From Acanthosepion lycidas (lineage: Eukaryota; Mollusca; Cephalopoda; Sepiida; Sepiidae): a stretch of 64,000 bases of DNA. The DNA lies in NCBI GenBank assembly GCA_963932145.1, contig OZ010600.1, positions 52,577,326 to 52,641,325 on the forward strand. The letters are read 5' to 3'. The position numbers and the translations under genes were made by a program. The notes beneath the pieces are model-generated. The model was not told the origin of the DNA, made no database searches, and worked only from the letters and a program-made list of their open reading frames with translations. Positions 41,441 to 52,302 of this stretch are shown here, piece by piece (position 1 is the first letter of the stretch; each line of letters begins with the position of its first letter).

Positions 41441-41853
41441 GGGTAGACTGTTCTTGTTCCACTACCCATGTCTCAGGATATCGTCTAGTACTTAGTTTTA
41501 GCTCAGTTATTGCTTGCCTGTTTCCATTGAGCCTAAGTACATTCTATTAGGTTGGTGCAAAAATAATTTCGTTTTCTAACATATGTTACTATGTGAAAAA
41601 ACGAAATTATTTTTGCACCAACCTAATACTTTGCCCAAGGATTGAACTCAGTTATTACGTCACCAAATTTACAAAACAACACTAATCCACGAGGCTATTG
41701 TCCCATAGGATTAAATAAAGGGTTCATTTCAGAATTCCTTGTAGGTTATCCAGATTGATATACACCTGAAGGCGGCCAGTGGATGCAATGGTTGAAATGT
41801 TGTGATAACAACAAAGATTTGGACATTAGTCTGAATATAAATGGTGTAAATAA
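41441..41853 (+). mobile_element. B-group SINE with inverted 5-prime half (twin-priming structure)
   Basis: 41441-41703 is the 5-prime part in reverse (from GGGTAGACTGTTCTTGTTCC to the reversed head GAGGCTATTGTCC). 41706-41853 is the 3-prime part in forward direction (GGATTAAATAAAGGGTTCAT to GGTGTAAATAAT). In the element the reversed part ends exactly where the forward part starts (compare ACCCCTGTAGATTAAATAAA at 18047). This is the layout produced by twin priming. The mariner MITE at 41547-41626 later entered the reversed part. Confidence 0.7.
41547..41626. mobile_element. Palindromic mariner MITE, 80 bp, inside a SINE
   Basis: TTAGGTTGGTGCAAAAATAA at both ends and TA on both sides (41545-41546, 41627-41628). 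It interrupts the SINE between AAGTACATTC and CTTTGCCCAAGG, so it is younger than that SINE copy. Confidence 0.92.
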
Positions 41854-41889
41854 TAATTCAGAAAATCAATTAGAAATCTAAAATGGAAG

Positions 41890-42125
41890 AGTGATTGGAG
41901 ATTTATTCATGAAAATGACCCTCAAAATAATTCTAGATTAGTTCAGAATCATCTTCATGATGAGGAGATAGAAGTTTTTATCCTGGCCTTTACAGGGTCC
42001 CAACTTAAAACCAATTGAAAACTTATGGTATTAATTGAAAAGAGCAAGAAAACCATGTAATCAACAACAGCTTGAAACTATCTTTATTGCCTCAAAAATA
42101 CGATTTTGACACAAGGCTGAAGGGG
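41890..42125 (+). pseudogene. Tc1-like transposase remnant
   Basis: Plus-strand frames read HENDPQNNSRLVQNHL and, after one frame change, WPLQGPNLKPIENLWY, which follow the D(N)DP.H.S ... WP.QSPDLNPIENLW block of Tc1-like transposases. The segment is short, AT-biased and contains stops, so it is dead. It is separate in sequence from the Tc1 relic at 21361. Confidence 0.65.
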
Positions 42126-42696
42126 AAGTGGGTTGGTCATCATGGACTATCCTAAACCTAGCTAATCTGATTTGTGACCAATTCATCCATCACCATTTAT
42201 CCAACATATTCCACAATACTACATATTCACAGGGATCCTAGTAAAGAACCCATGACATAAAAACTTCACAATATATACAAATGTCTTCTTCTTTTTTTTT
42301 TTTTTTTTTTTTTTTTTTCTTATAAAAATAGCTAAAAATATATGACTTGAAATGAGAGGTGGGATCTATTGACAAAATAAAATACAAAACGTTCAAACTA
42401 AAAATAAAATATATTAGTAGTATCCATCCACCCCAGAGAAACATAAGAGTGACTACTGTATTCTGCCACTAAGCAAAATCAAGCAGCTCACTCACTAGGG
42501 ACATGGGAAAGACAAAACAAATTATAGATTGGAGAAGTATCAAAGGCTAAGCCAATCAAGATAAAAATGGGGAACAAAAAACAAACTGGGGAGGTTGGGA
42601 ATCTTGACATGGATCATAACAAAAGAGAATGCCAGGAGCAGGTTCAATAGCTTGAAACTGAGGCACATAAAGTTTGGCAAAATATCGCTTTAGATT

Positions 42697-43595
42697 AGGT
42701 ACCTCCAGTTTTTTGTTAAAAAAGAGCACAACATGATGAAAAAGGCCCCAAACTTGATGAAAACAAAATTTTATCGTCAAACTATTATTATTAAGAGGAA
42801 AGACCAAAGCATTTTATTATTATTTCATTAAATTTTTTTAATCCTTTCTAGCATTATCTGTCTATATTTCTGAGATGAGGTATTATGTACATTATTTACA
42901 TTATTCGGACTATTGTCCTCATCTTTGTCGCCATATTTATTACAATGTTCTGGCCGTTGTATGCTCCGGTCTTCTTCGGGTGGTTGGAATGTCGAATACC
43001 CAGAAATTCATACACAGATGTCCTCAAGGACACATCGCGCAGTGGATAAAGGCGTTGGTTAGATCCAGTGACAGGACCCAAAGAGTGTGAGTTCAATACC
43101 CGGGAAGGAAATTAACAGGAGATAACTGATAACTGACATCCATTAAACATGGCATGTGGAACTAGATCAGTCTACCCCAGTGAGCGAAATAAAGGGTTCA
43201 GTTCGACATTCAAACCACCTGAAGAAGGCCGAAACGTAATAAATATGGCGACAAAGATGAGGACAATAGTCTGAATAACGTAAATAATCTGCCTTTCTAC
43301 CATGTTTGAAATTTTGGTTAAGTATCTTGTTTTATTTGTGGTTGCGGTGGGCCAAAGATTACTAAGGGAAATTTAGCGTCTTTTTTGTGGTAAAAAAACA
43401 CATTTTGGAAATTCTTGCAAAAATCAAGATTTTAATTAAATTTTCAGGACTTATTCACAAATAAATGAAATTATTTTTGAAATACTTTTTTTTAAAAGAA
43501 TCTTGGTTAAAAATATTTTTTTTTTTTTTTACATGTTACCCCCACTTAATTTTATGAAATTTTGAGAAATTAAATTTTGATCTGCTTAATGTTTA
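42697..43595 (+). mobile_element. MULE-like element D, left half, with a SINE inserted
   Basis: It starts AGGTACCTCC, the terminus of element C (52303), followed by CATGATGAAAAAGGCCCCAA, ACTTGATGAAAACAAAATTT and GGAAAGACCAAAGCA. After the SINE insertion (42855-43291) it continues with CATGTTTGAAATTTTGGTTA and CAGGACTTATTCACAAATAA. The right terminal half is missing. A second truncated copy starts at 43600 with AGGTACC and runs to about 44028. Confidence 0.6.
42855..43291 (+). mobile_element. Composite B-group SINE insertion (inverted tail plus full SINE)
   Basis: 42858-42998 is a reversed SINE 3-prime part; 43025-43291 is a complete forward SINE (AGGACACATCGCGCAGTGGA, GTGTGAGTTCAATACCCGGG, GGCGACAAAGATGAGGACAA). 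The whole unit is bounded by CCTTTCTAGCAT (42843-42854) and CCTTTCTACCAT (43292-43303), a 12-bp target duplication with one mismatch. The composite therefore looks inserted as one piece. The reversed and forward tails can pair over about 130 nt. Confidence 0.65.
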
Positions 43596-43599
43596 TATT

Positions 43600-44028
43600 A
43601 GGTACCACCACTTTTTCATGGCAAACAGCATAGTGTAATGAAAAAGGCCACAGACTTAATAAAAATAAAGTTTTATTGTCAAAATGTTTGTTATTATGAT
43701 CAAAGACCAAAGATTTGATTATTTTTTTTTTTTAATCTTTTCTAACATGTTTGAAATTTTGGTTAAGATCTTGTTTTGTTTATGTCATTGGCTGGCATAA
43801 TAATTACATTGACTTTTTTTGCACTTTTTTCCATTGTAAATGCATTGATTTGGAAATTTTTGTAAAAATCAAATAATTGTCAGATTTTGATAAAATAGTC
43901 AGGACTTATTCACAAATGAATGGAATTATTTTTGAAATTTTTAGAAAATTTTGGTAAATGTTTTATTTTAAATATGTTTCATGAAATTTCGTAAAAACTT
44001 TTCTATTTCCTGAATTTGTTTTTATTTG
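43600..44028 (+). mobile_element. MULE-like element D2, truncated
   Basis: AGGTACCACCACTTTTTCAT, AAAAAGGCCACAGACTTAAT and CATGTTTGAAATTTTGGTTA repeat the left arm of elements A-D in direct orientation, ending where repeat K begins. Confidence 0.5.
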
Positions 44029-44247
44029 TTAAAAGTAGGACTCTGGAGAAAGTAAATCATCTAATTCTCTTTTTTTTTTTTTTTTTTTTCAAACTTGCAC
44101 TATTCTGATTGAAAAATAATGAATGCAATAAAACTCTAATTATTTAATTAGAAAAGCTTTTAATTGCTTTTGTACATAAGTTATATTAAGAACACTATTG
44201 TCTGAAGAAATAAAATTTTTCCAATGAATAATGAATTTTTACAGGAA

Positions 44248-44279
<32 letters not shown>

Positions 44280-44516
44280 AATTATAATAATTTATAATTG
44301 TTTAAAATTGTGTAAAATTCTGTATTGGGCTATTTCCTGGATGTGATTTAGTAATTAAGTGGAAATTTACAAATCCAAAACTGAAAAGATTAATAAACGT
44401 AGTTACACTATTCTATTTTTAAAATTATTTTTTATTTTTTTACTTACTTTGTTTCTTTTTTTTCATCTATGAAAAGCTAAATGTGATATTATTATGAAAA
44501 GGTCATGTGATCTAAG

Positions 44517-46313
44517 TTGAGTTGGTTGGTTTGGCAATTGTTTCGGTATCGGTTTCCGGTTTTGTTTTCCGTTGTTTTTGATTTGGATTTTTCAATTTTT
44601 AATTTAGTATTTTTGCTTTCTAAGGAAGCCATTCATTTTCTTGTGTAATGATAGCATTTCCAGTTGATATCTAATTTCATTTGAAATTGATAATACTTAA
44701 TCCTTTCAACTTGCAATATCTCGTGTATTTCTGTTCTAATCTTATTCATATGGCTGGAAAGAGAATAATATAATCTTCCTAAATATGTAATTTGTATGTG
44801 CTTTTATTCATTGAATTATTTTTTTACAGCAAGTTAAACCAGCCGAAAATATTTATTTGTTTATTATTATTATTATTTTTATTTTTATTTATTTATTTAA
44901 TTTTTTTTTAGACTAAATTTTACATGTTACTTTGTTTCGCAAAATCAAAGTGACCAATCTTTATCAATATTTTTGAAATTATACACTCAATTAGAATACA
45001 ACTTAAACTACAACCAGGAAGATGTTCATTTCTTCTCTGACCTGTGGAAGTGATTTCCTTCAAAAATTATAAAGTAAGCAAAAAAAAAAAAAAAATATGG
45101 CAATTGTTTTCTGAATATGCCAGTCAACTATTATTGGGGTTTTGCAAATAAATTTCTTGTAAACAAGGAAAATCAATGAGTTATTTTCCTCTAAATAAAT
45201 TTGTTTTTATCTAGCAACTACATCTAATATTAAAAATAATTAAAAGCTTTTAACTTCATTTTTAGAATCTGTAGATTCACAAATCTGTGAGTATCACCTG
45301 TTCTTTTTAGATACACATTTTAAAACTGAAATTAAAAAGTATTAAAAAGTATTTTAATCATTTTAGTATAATTTAGTATAATAAGTAATATAAGTGTATT
45401 ATTCGCCAGATAAAAACATTGTAAAAATATAATGAATATATTTTCCTTGTTTAGAAGAATTTTATAGTCAGAACATTAACAAACACTCACCACTAGTGGC
45501 TAAAAACGAATAATTTTTACTTTGGGTTTAAAAAAAAAATGGCTTGAAGTTTTGAAAATATACACATTTTAAAAGTGAGATTTTACGTCTATTCGCTAGA
45601 TAGAAAAATAATTTTATTTGCAGAAAACAGAGACTTGCATATCTGGAAATATACACATCTTAAAAGTGAAATTAGGAAGTATTTTAATTATTCTTAATAT
45701 CTAATTTAGGTGCATACCCTAGATAAAAAAACAAATTTATTTATAAAAAAAAAAAATCATCATTCATTTTTCTTGATTACAACAACTTTATTTTCTGATT
45801 GGTGTAACACTGGCTTACTAGACAACCCTTACAAAAAATCTGACTTCATAAAATTTAACATTAAGATGAAATTGGCAACTATTTTTTTTTTTTTTTTTTT
45901 TTAAATTTTTACTCACTATTTTCTTAACTTAATTTTAACACAAAAAGTTTTTTTTTTTTTTTTTTTTTTTTTGTAAACTGAAACAAATAGATTTCACTTT
46001 CAGACATCATGTCGTATTTCCTTTTTTCTTTTGTAAACAAATAGATTTCACATTTATTTCCTAAAACTAGTCAATTCAGTGTTTTTAACATATTTGTTCA
46101 ATTTTTTTCTCTTACGATGGTATAAATGTTGATAAAATTTAATTTTATTAACATCTGAAAATCTTTTTCAATCATGTTTCTTTGGATATGATCACTCAGT
46201 AGTGATACAAAAACGAAACTGAAATTGTTCAGTTTTGTAAATTTCGATGTGGTTTCACGGTTTGAAAATGAAACCGAAAAAAGTCAGTTTTTCAGTTAAA
46301 CTGCACATCTCTA
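44517..46313 (-). mobile_element. hAT-like element H1 with 8-bp target duplication
   Basis: Termini (minus-strand sense) TAGAGATGTGCAGTTTAACT at 46313 and, at the other end, TTGAGTTGGTTGGTTTGGCA reading inward from 44517, weakly inverted. The exact 8-mer GATCTAAG flanks it at 44509-44516 and 46314-46321, the size typical of hAT. The interior is AT-rich without a recognisable transposase. It matches H2 in inverse orientation over most of its length (for example 44640-44665 with 56350-56375, and 46195 with 54590). Confidence 0.7.
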
Positions 46314-46683
46314 GATCTAAGAGTTTTGTTTCTTTACAGAAATTAATTTAAGAAAATTTTTAAAATTTTTTTATTTTTGCATGAAGCATCTTCGAAAGGT
46401 AAATAAGTCAAAATATTAGATAATTGCAGAAAATATGTTCATTTGTAAAAATTACTTGGTAGTTAAATTTATGAAATCTAACTGAACCCATTTTTTTTTT
46501 TATATCTGGTCAGCCATACTAGCTGTCATTGCTTCATCACTCAATTGTCCATTAATCATCACCTCAGATAATCAGGACTAATCATTAATAAATGGTTGTA
46601 TCTTACTTTTTTTATGCTATAAGTAAGTAATATTTATTTCAAATCAGATTAATTTAAATTTTCTAATTTTACGCAAATAATGT

Positions 46684-46732
<49 letters not shown>

Positions 46733-46736
<4 letters not shown>

Positions 46737-48546
46737 TCATGAGATTCATAAAAAATAGCATATCATGAAAAAGGCCTTAAACTTGATGAAAATAATTTTT
46801 TACCATCTAAATGTTAATGTTATTATCAATAGGAAAGATCAAAGTATTTTTTGAATATTTTTAAAAAAATTTTTAATTTCTAGCATGTCCAAAATTTTCG
46901 TTAAAAATCTTGAATTTTTTTGAATCAGCGAAATTGACAGAAAATCAATCGTCAGTCGTTTTGTTTACAAAAGTGAAAGGCTCTGTTTAAAATTCATGTA
47001 ATAAATCAATTATGATTTTTAAAAAAATTAATTTAAGAAAATTAGAAATTATAAAGTTTATTTAATATATTTTGAAACAAAGATTACTTACTTTCTGCAC
47101 TGAAAAAATGTTCTTTCAAATGAGAGAAAGTCGGTCTTCTTAAAATTGGCGTTGATTGATGAGTGACATGTGCGTGTTGATTGATGAGTGATATCTTACG
47201 CGAGGAAAGTTATAGTACGGAAGGTCATAAGTGACAGTTTACCTTTATGTGAACAACTTATTTACCTTGTTATTTTTAAGTAGGCATAGTATGATAAAAA
47301 CAGCCTTAAACTTGGCAAATGTTGAATTATATCGCCAAAATGTTTGTTACTATTAAGGGGAAAGAACAAAGTAATTTTTAATTATTTTAAAAAAATTTTC
47401 TGTCTTTAAACTTTCAGAAACTATTCAGGAATGATAGAAATTGTTATAAATATTTTTTCTTTTTCTTTTTTTTTTAGTCATTTTTTATATATATATATTA
47501 CCCCCATCCCCGATAAATAATTTCATGAAAACTCTAGAAATTCAGTGTTGAAGCATGCAAGTCATTATACACAAAATCAAGTGTTGTGATGTTTTTATTG
47601 TATCATGTTTCTTTGGGGTTTCCGTACAATTGAATTATAACTGTTTTTATTGACACTAAAGGCAAGAAACGGTAAGATTTTTGTAAATGTTGGTTCGTTG
47701 ATTGCAAAAAGCTTGTGCAATTTATAATCTGTACAGATACATGTACTTAAAAAAAAAAAAAAAAAACTAATAAATACAGAATTCGGCATTTCCACTAATT
47801 TTACAATATTTAACAACTTTAATGTAAAAATAATAAAATAATTTATGAAATAACAATTCTTTTAAAAATTCATTTTTCATCAAAAAATTTTTTTGCCTTC
47901 AGACAATATTATGCATATTCATAAAAGCAACTAAAAGCATTTAAAATTAAATAGTATCTTTGTTTTATTGTGTTTTGTATGTTATGATTTAGAGCTGATT
48001 TTAGGTAGAGGTCTTTTTTAAAAAAAAAAAAACAAAACCCGATTTACTTTTCTCAAAGCCTTGTGTTTTTAACTAATTTAATGACTTGTGTGCTTCGACA
48101 TTGAATTTTTACAGTTTTCATTAAATTATTAATGGGGGGTGGGTAATATATATATAAAAAATATATTTTTATAATGACTTAAATATAAATAACATATTTA
48201 TAATTTCCATCATTCCTGAATAGTTTCTTAAAGTTTAATTAAAATCTGACAATTATTTCTATTTTTGCAAGATTTTCAAAATTAATGTCTGTCATAAAAA
48301 AAAAAAAAAAATTCAACAAAAAATTTGCCATGTTATTTACTAGAGTTTTGGTGATGACGAGAAACAAGGTTTTTCAATTGAAAGTTAGAATGTTCTAATA
48401 AAGACAGAAATTGTTTTAAAAATAACTAAAAATTACTTTGTTCTTACCTCTTTATAGTAACATAAACAATTAGATGATAAAATTTTGTTTTCATCAAGTT
48501 TGGCATCTTCTTCATCAGACTATGTGCTTTTTTAGTGATCTCATGG

Positions 48547-48548
<2 letters not shown>
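46733..48548. mobile_element. MULE-like long-TIR element A
   Basis: The left arm (AGCATATCATGAAAAAGGCC, TTAAACTTGATGAAAATAAT) and right arm (reverse complement ACATAGTCTGATGAAGAAGA, CAAACTTGATGAAAACAAAA) are long inverted repeats about 1.8 kb apart. TA microsatellites lie at both ends (46687-46730, 48549-48581), so target duplications cannot be read. A further left-arm-like segment is nested at 47283. No transposase frame. Confidence 0.6.
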
Positions 48549-48584
<36 letters not shown>

Positions 48585-49989
48585 AGAGTTTTAAAATTGA
48601 TGAATTTGTTTTGTTTACCAATTTCTTAAAATTAAGAAAATGGCTGATTTTAAATTTGACATTCCAATCTATATAATTTATATCTGAAATACACTAAAAT
48701 GTTTTACTTACTGGAAATAAGAAATTTAATCCTTTAGCTTTCAATTAAAGCTAAAATGAAATCTTCAAGAATGCTTTTTCATTTTTAAAAATTCTTTCTA
48801 AACTTTAGGTATCAAAAATTTATGCCGAAAAACTGGAGGCACCAAGTTTATATTTGTTAAAAGCATTACTCTTTGGAGAATTTAATCCATCAATTTTTTT
48901 TACACATTTACTGAAAATATGCTCTGGATGGTAAAATAAAAAAATACAATAAAACTGACATTATTTACTTAGAAAAGCTTTTAATTACTTTTATAAATAC
49001 GATATATTAAGGACACTATTTCTTTTGAAGAATAATGAATTTTTATAAGAATTGTTTTAATTTTTTGTAAAATTTGAATTTATGAAGTTCTAAATCTAAA
49101 CTTCTGTATTAATTTCAGCCCTTTAGATGATATTATTAAGTGAAAACTATATTTACTAATAATAAATACAAATCCTCAAACACTAAATTTTTAAAAGAAT
49201 TTAAAATTTTTTGTGTGTGTGTAAATGTGCCCATTTTAGTAAGTATGGGTGACCATACATGATATTATCAGAAAATAAGAGTGATGACTAAATTTAAAGT
49301 CAACATTTCTAAAATTTAATGAAACATAAGTTTATGGAGAATATTTTCCTAAATATTTAAGATTACTGAGTATTTAAAAATTATATGAAAAACGCGCTCA
49401 ATGTCATTTTTTTAAATTATGTTTTACAGATAAAGTCTCCATAGAACAACATTAGACCTGTCATCAGGCTGTCAACACATCAAATCCTCTACTGTTGAGT
49501 TAAAAATACTTTCTGTGATATTTTAAACTTAAAGTAAATAATATTTGTTTCAAATCAGATTAATTATACTTTAACTCGGCTAATATTCCTCAAATAAAGT
49601 TTCAGAAAAGTATATTTTATTTTTGCAAGATTTTTAAAACTGGGAACCAACTTGTTTTTACAAATGTTTTCAAAAACTGAAGACGATTTTGTTGATGTTA
49701 CTGAAAAACAAAAATTGAAAGTCAATTCCAATCAATATAATTTCTGTTTGAAACACATCAGAGTATTTTTAGTGGAAATAGCAAATTTAATCCTTTAGCT
49801 TACAATTAAAGCTTCAACAAAGGTTTTTCACTTTAAAAAATTAATTTAAACCTTAGGTATTGCAAATTTTGTGGTGGAGGTACCTACTTTAGATGCTTGT
49901 GCTAATTCAGTAAAATCTTTATGGAAAAAGTAGAAAATTTATAACTCAAAAGGGATTGAATGATTGGCTGTTAATCTTCTTGGGCCATT

Positions 49990-50155
49990 AATTTTGTATA
50001 TATAATTATTTTTCATTTGTCCAATCCAATCCAGGGCATTCTCACTCCTGTTGAAGGAACTCTTCTCTGCCTGAACCTGTTTTCAACGGTCTACCTATAT
50101 TCACCACGTTTGGCCAATTGTGGGTTGTTGAGGCTATTTAACCTATATTTGGAGG
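49990..50155. other. Short less AT-rich segment between K2 and H2
   Basis: Contains a 75-codon plus-strand frame and its reverse shadow, neither with a motif. It is bounded on the right by the H2 terminus; origin unknown. Confidence 0.4.
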
Positions 50156-50404
50156 TAGAGATGGGCAGTTTAGCTGAAAAGCCAATTTTTTTTTTGGTTT
50201 CCTCTTCACACTGTGAAACCACATTGAATTTTTTACAAAACTGAAATTGTTTGGTTTGGTTTAGTGCTGTCACTATTGAGTGACCATATCCAAAGAAACA
50301 TGATTGAAAAAGACTTTCAGATGTTAATAAAATTAAATTTTATCAACATTTATACCATTGTAAGAGAAAAAGATTGAACAAAAGTATGTTAAAAACATTT
50401 AATT

Positions 50405-52164
50405 AGGCTTGTCTCGGGTAACGCTAAAAAAGTGGTATACCCTGGAGAAAAAAGGTCCCCAAATTGATAAAAAAAAATTTAATGTGTAAATGTTTGTTAA
50501 AATTAAAGAGGGAAGACCAAAGTATTTTTTGAATATTTTTTCAGATTTTTTTAATCCTTCCTATAAATTTTAAAAATTTTATTTAAAAATCTCGTTTTAG
50601 TAAAATCGATTTATCGGCCATTTCTGCCCAAATTTGTAAACAAAAAAATCAAAATTAGTTAAAAAATCAATTAAAATTCAGTTATACCTTTTTTTTTTTT
50701 TTGTTATCTTAGGAAATTTAGAATGCTTAATGTAATTTGAAAGAAACATTACTTACTTTTTTAGCAGAAAATTTTTTAATAGAGATATTTCCAACCGTGG
50801 TACTTGCGCGTGTGCGTGATTGAAGGATGTTAATTGATGGGCGTCAATATATTGACAACCTACATCAAGGGAATTTATCATACGGTAGCGCAGAAGTGAT
50901 GTAATTCGTTCTAATTTTAAGTGAACCTGGTTAGTAAATTTAAAAAAAAAACTTTCAATTTTTTTTTTTTTTTAACCTTACGTTTGAAGAAAAATTTCTG
51001 CACTGAAAATAACATAAATTGTCAAAAAAAATAAAATTTTACAAGTAAAAATAAAACAGTAACAACATTTTTTTAAATTGAGTTATACATATTTTATTTA
51101 TTAATAAAATTAATATTGAAATGCTATGCAATCGATTTCAAATTTTGCTGTGTTCTTAACTGAATGAATGCAAAGCAATTTCTGAAGTAAAAAGAACTTG
51201 CTTCTATCAAGAGAAACAAGTCTACCTCGTGACATGATTTCAAATCTGTGCATCCATACTTTCGTTGGAGACGATTTTAAATACAATTTTGGAATATTAA
51301 AAAATTATTTTAAAAATGTTAACGGTTGTCAAATTTTAATGATCTTTAAAAAGTAGAGAACATAATGTTATTTCCATAAGGCTTCATAAAGAAACTTAAT
51401 TTTAAAATATATAACGACATTTTGTCATATTGTGTATTTAAAATAGAAAAAAAGAAAAAATTATTGTAAAAATTCATTTTTCATCAAAATAATTTTTTTT
51501 TTTTCAGATAAGAATTACCTTAGTATATGTTATTCAGAAAAGTCATAAAAAGTTTTTTAAATTAAATATTGTCTTAGTTTTATTGGGTTTTGTATTTTTA
51601 CAATTGAGGTAAAAGTTTGGACAATTTTGCACATTTTTTTACCAAGAAGATTGATGATTTAGAATCTTCAGAGTCTTGTGCATTTAATTGAAAAAAAAAT
51701 ATCAGGCTTTGAAAAATATTTTTTGAAGTTTTCATAAAATTAAGTTCGAGGGGTGGAACAGATATAAAAAAAAAATATTTATACCATGACTTTCAAAATG
51801 ACAAACATTTCTAAAATAATTCCATTCATTTGTGAATAAGTTCTGAAAATTTCATTAAAATCCAACAAGTACTTGATTTTTGCAAGATTTTCCAAATCAA
51901 TGTGTTTTTTTCAACTGAAAACAGTGAAAAACAAGTAATGTTAATATTACCTAATTTTTGACCTAAAAAAAAAAAAGATTTTCAACCTAAATTTAAAATA
52001 TGCTGCAAAAGAAAAAAAAAATGTTTAAAAATAATTAAGAAATACCTTGGTCTTCCCTCTTTAATTTTAACATAAACATTTACACGTTACAATTTTTTTT
52101 ATCAATTTGGGGACCTTTTTTCTCAAGGGTATACCACTTTCTTAACGTTACCTGGGACATACCT
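50405..52164. mobile_element. MULE-like long-TIR element B with 10-bp target duplication
   Basis: Ends AGGCTTGTCTCGGGTAACG and (reverse complement) AGGTATGTCCCAGGTAACG continue as inverted repeats through AAAGTGGTATACCCT, GGTCCCCAAATTGAT and GAGGGAAGACCAA. The target duplication ACATTTAATT is exact at 50395-50404 and 52165-52174. A 9-11-bp duplication with long inverted ends is the Mutator-like pattern. The interior lacks a transposase, so it is non-autonomous. Confidence 0.75.
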
Positions 52165-52302
52165 ACATTTAATTGACTAGTTTTAGGAAATAAATGTGAA
52201 ATCTATTTGTTTACAAAAGAAGAAAAAATGAAATACGACATGATGTCTGAAAGTGAAATCTATTTGTTTCAGTTTACAAAAAAAAAACTTTGTGGTAAAA
52301 TT

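Larger units (their letters stand above)
44029..49930 (+). repeat. Direct duplication K1/K2 (~1.1 kb unit), K1 split by two transposons
   Basis: K1 is spread over 44029-44508, 46322-46685 and 48586-48857; K2 is 48858-49930. Shared words in order are TTAGAAAAGCTTTTAATT.CT, TATTAAG.ACACTATT, TTTCAAATCAGATTAATT and AATTTAATCCTTTAGCTT. Removing H1 (44517-46313) and A restores the order seen in K2. The family is unknown and AT-rich. Confidence 0.45.

Noticed and set aside
42556-42807. 83-codon minus-strand frame
   Set aside because: Its first part lies in the MULE-like arm of element D and the rest has no motif; probably chance.
48508-48525. CTGATGA on the minus strand (also near 54217)
   Set aside because: This is part of the inverted arm of the MULE-like elements; there is no stem II or GAAA box.
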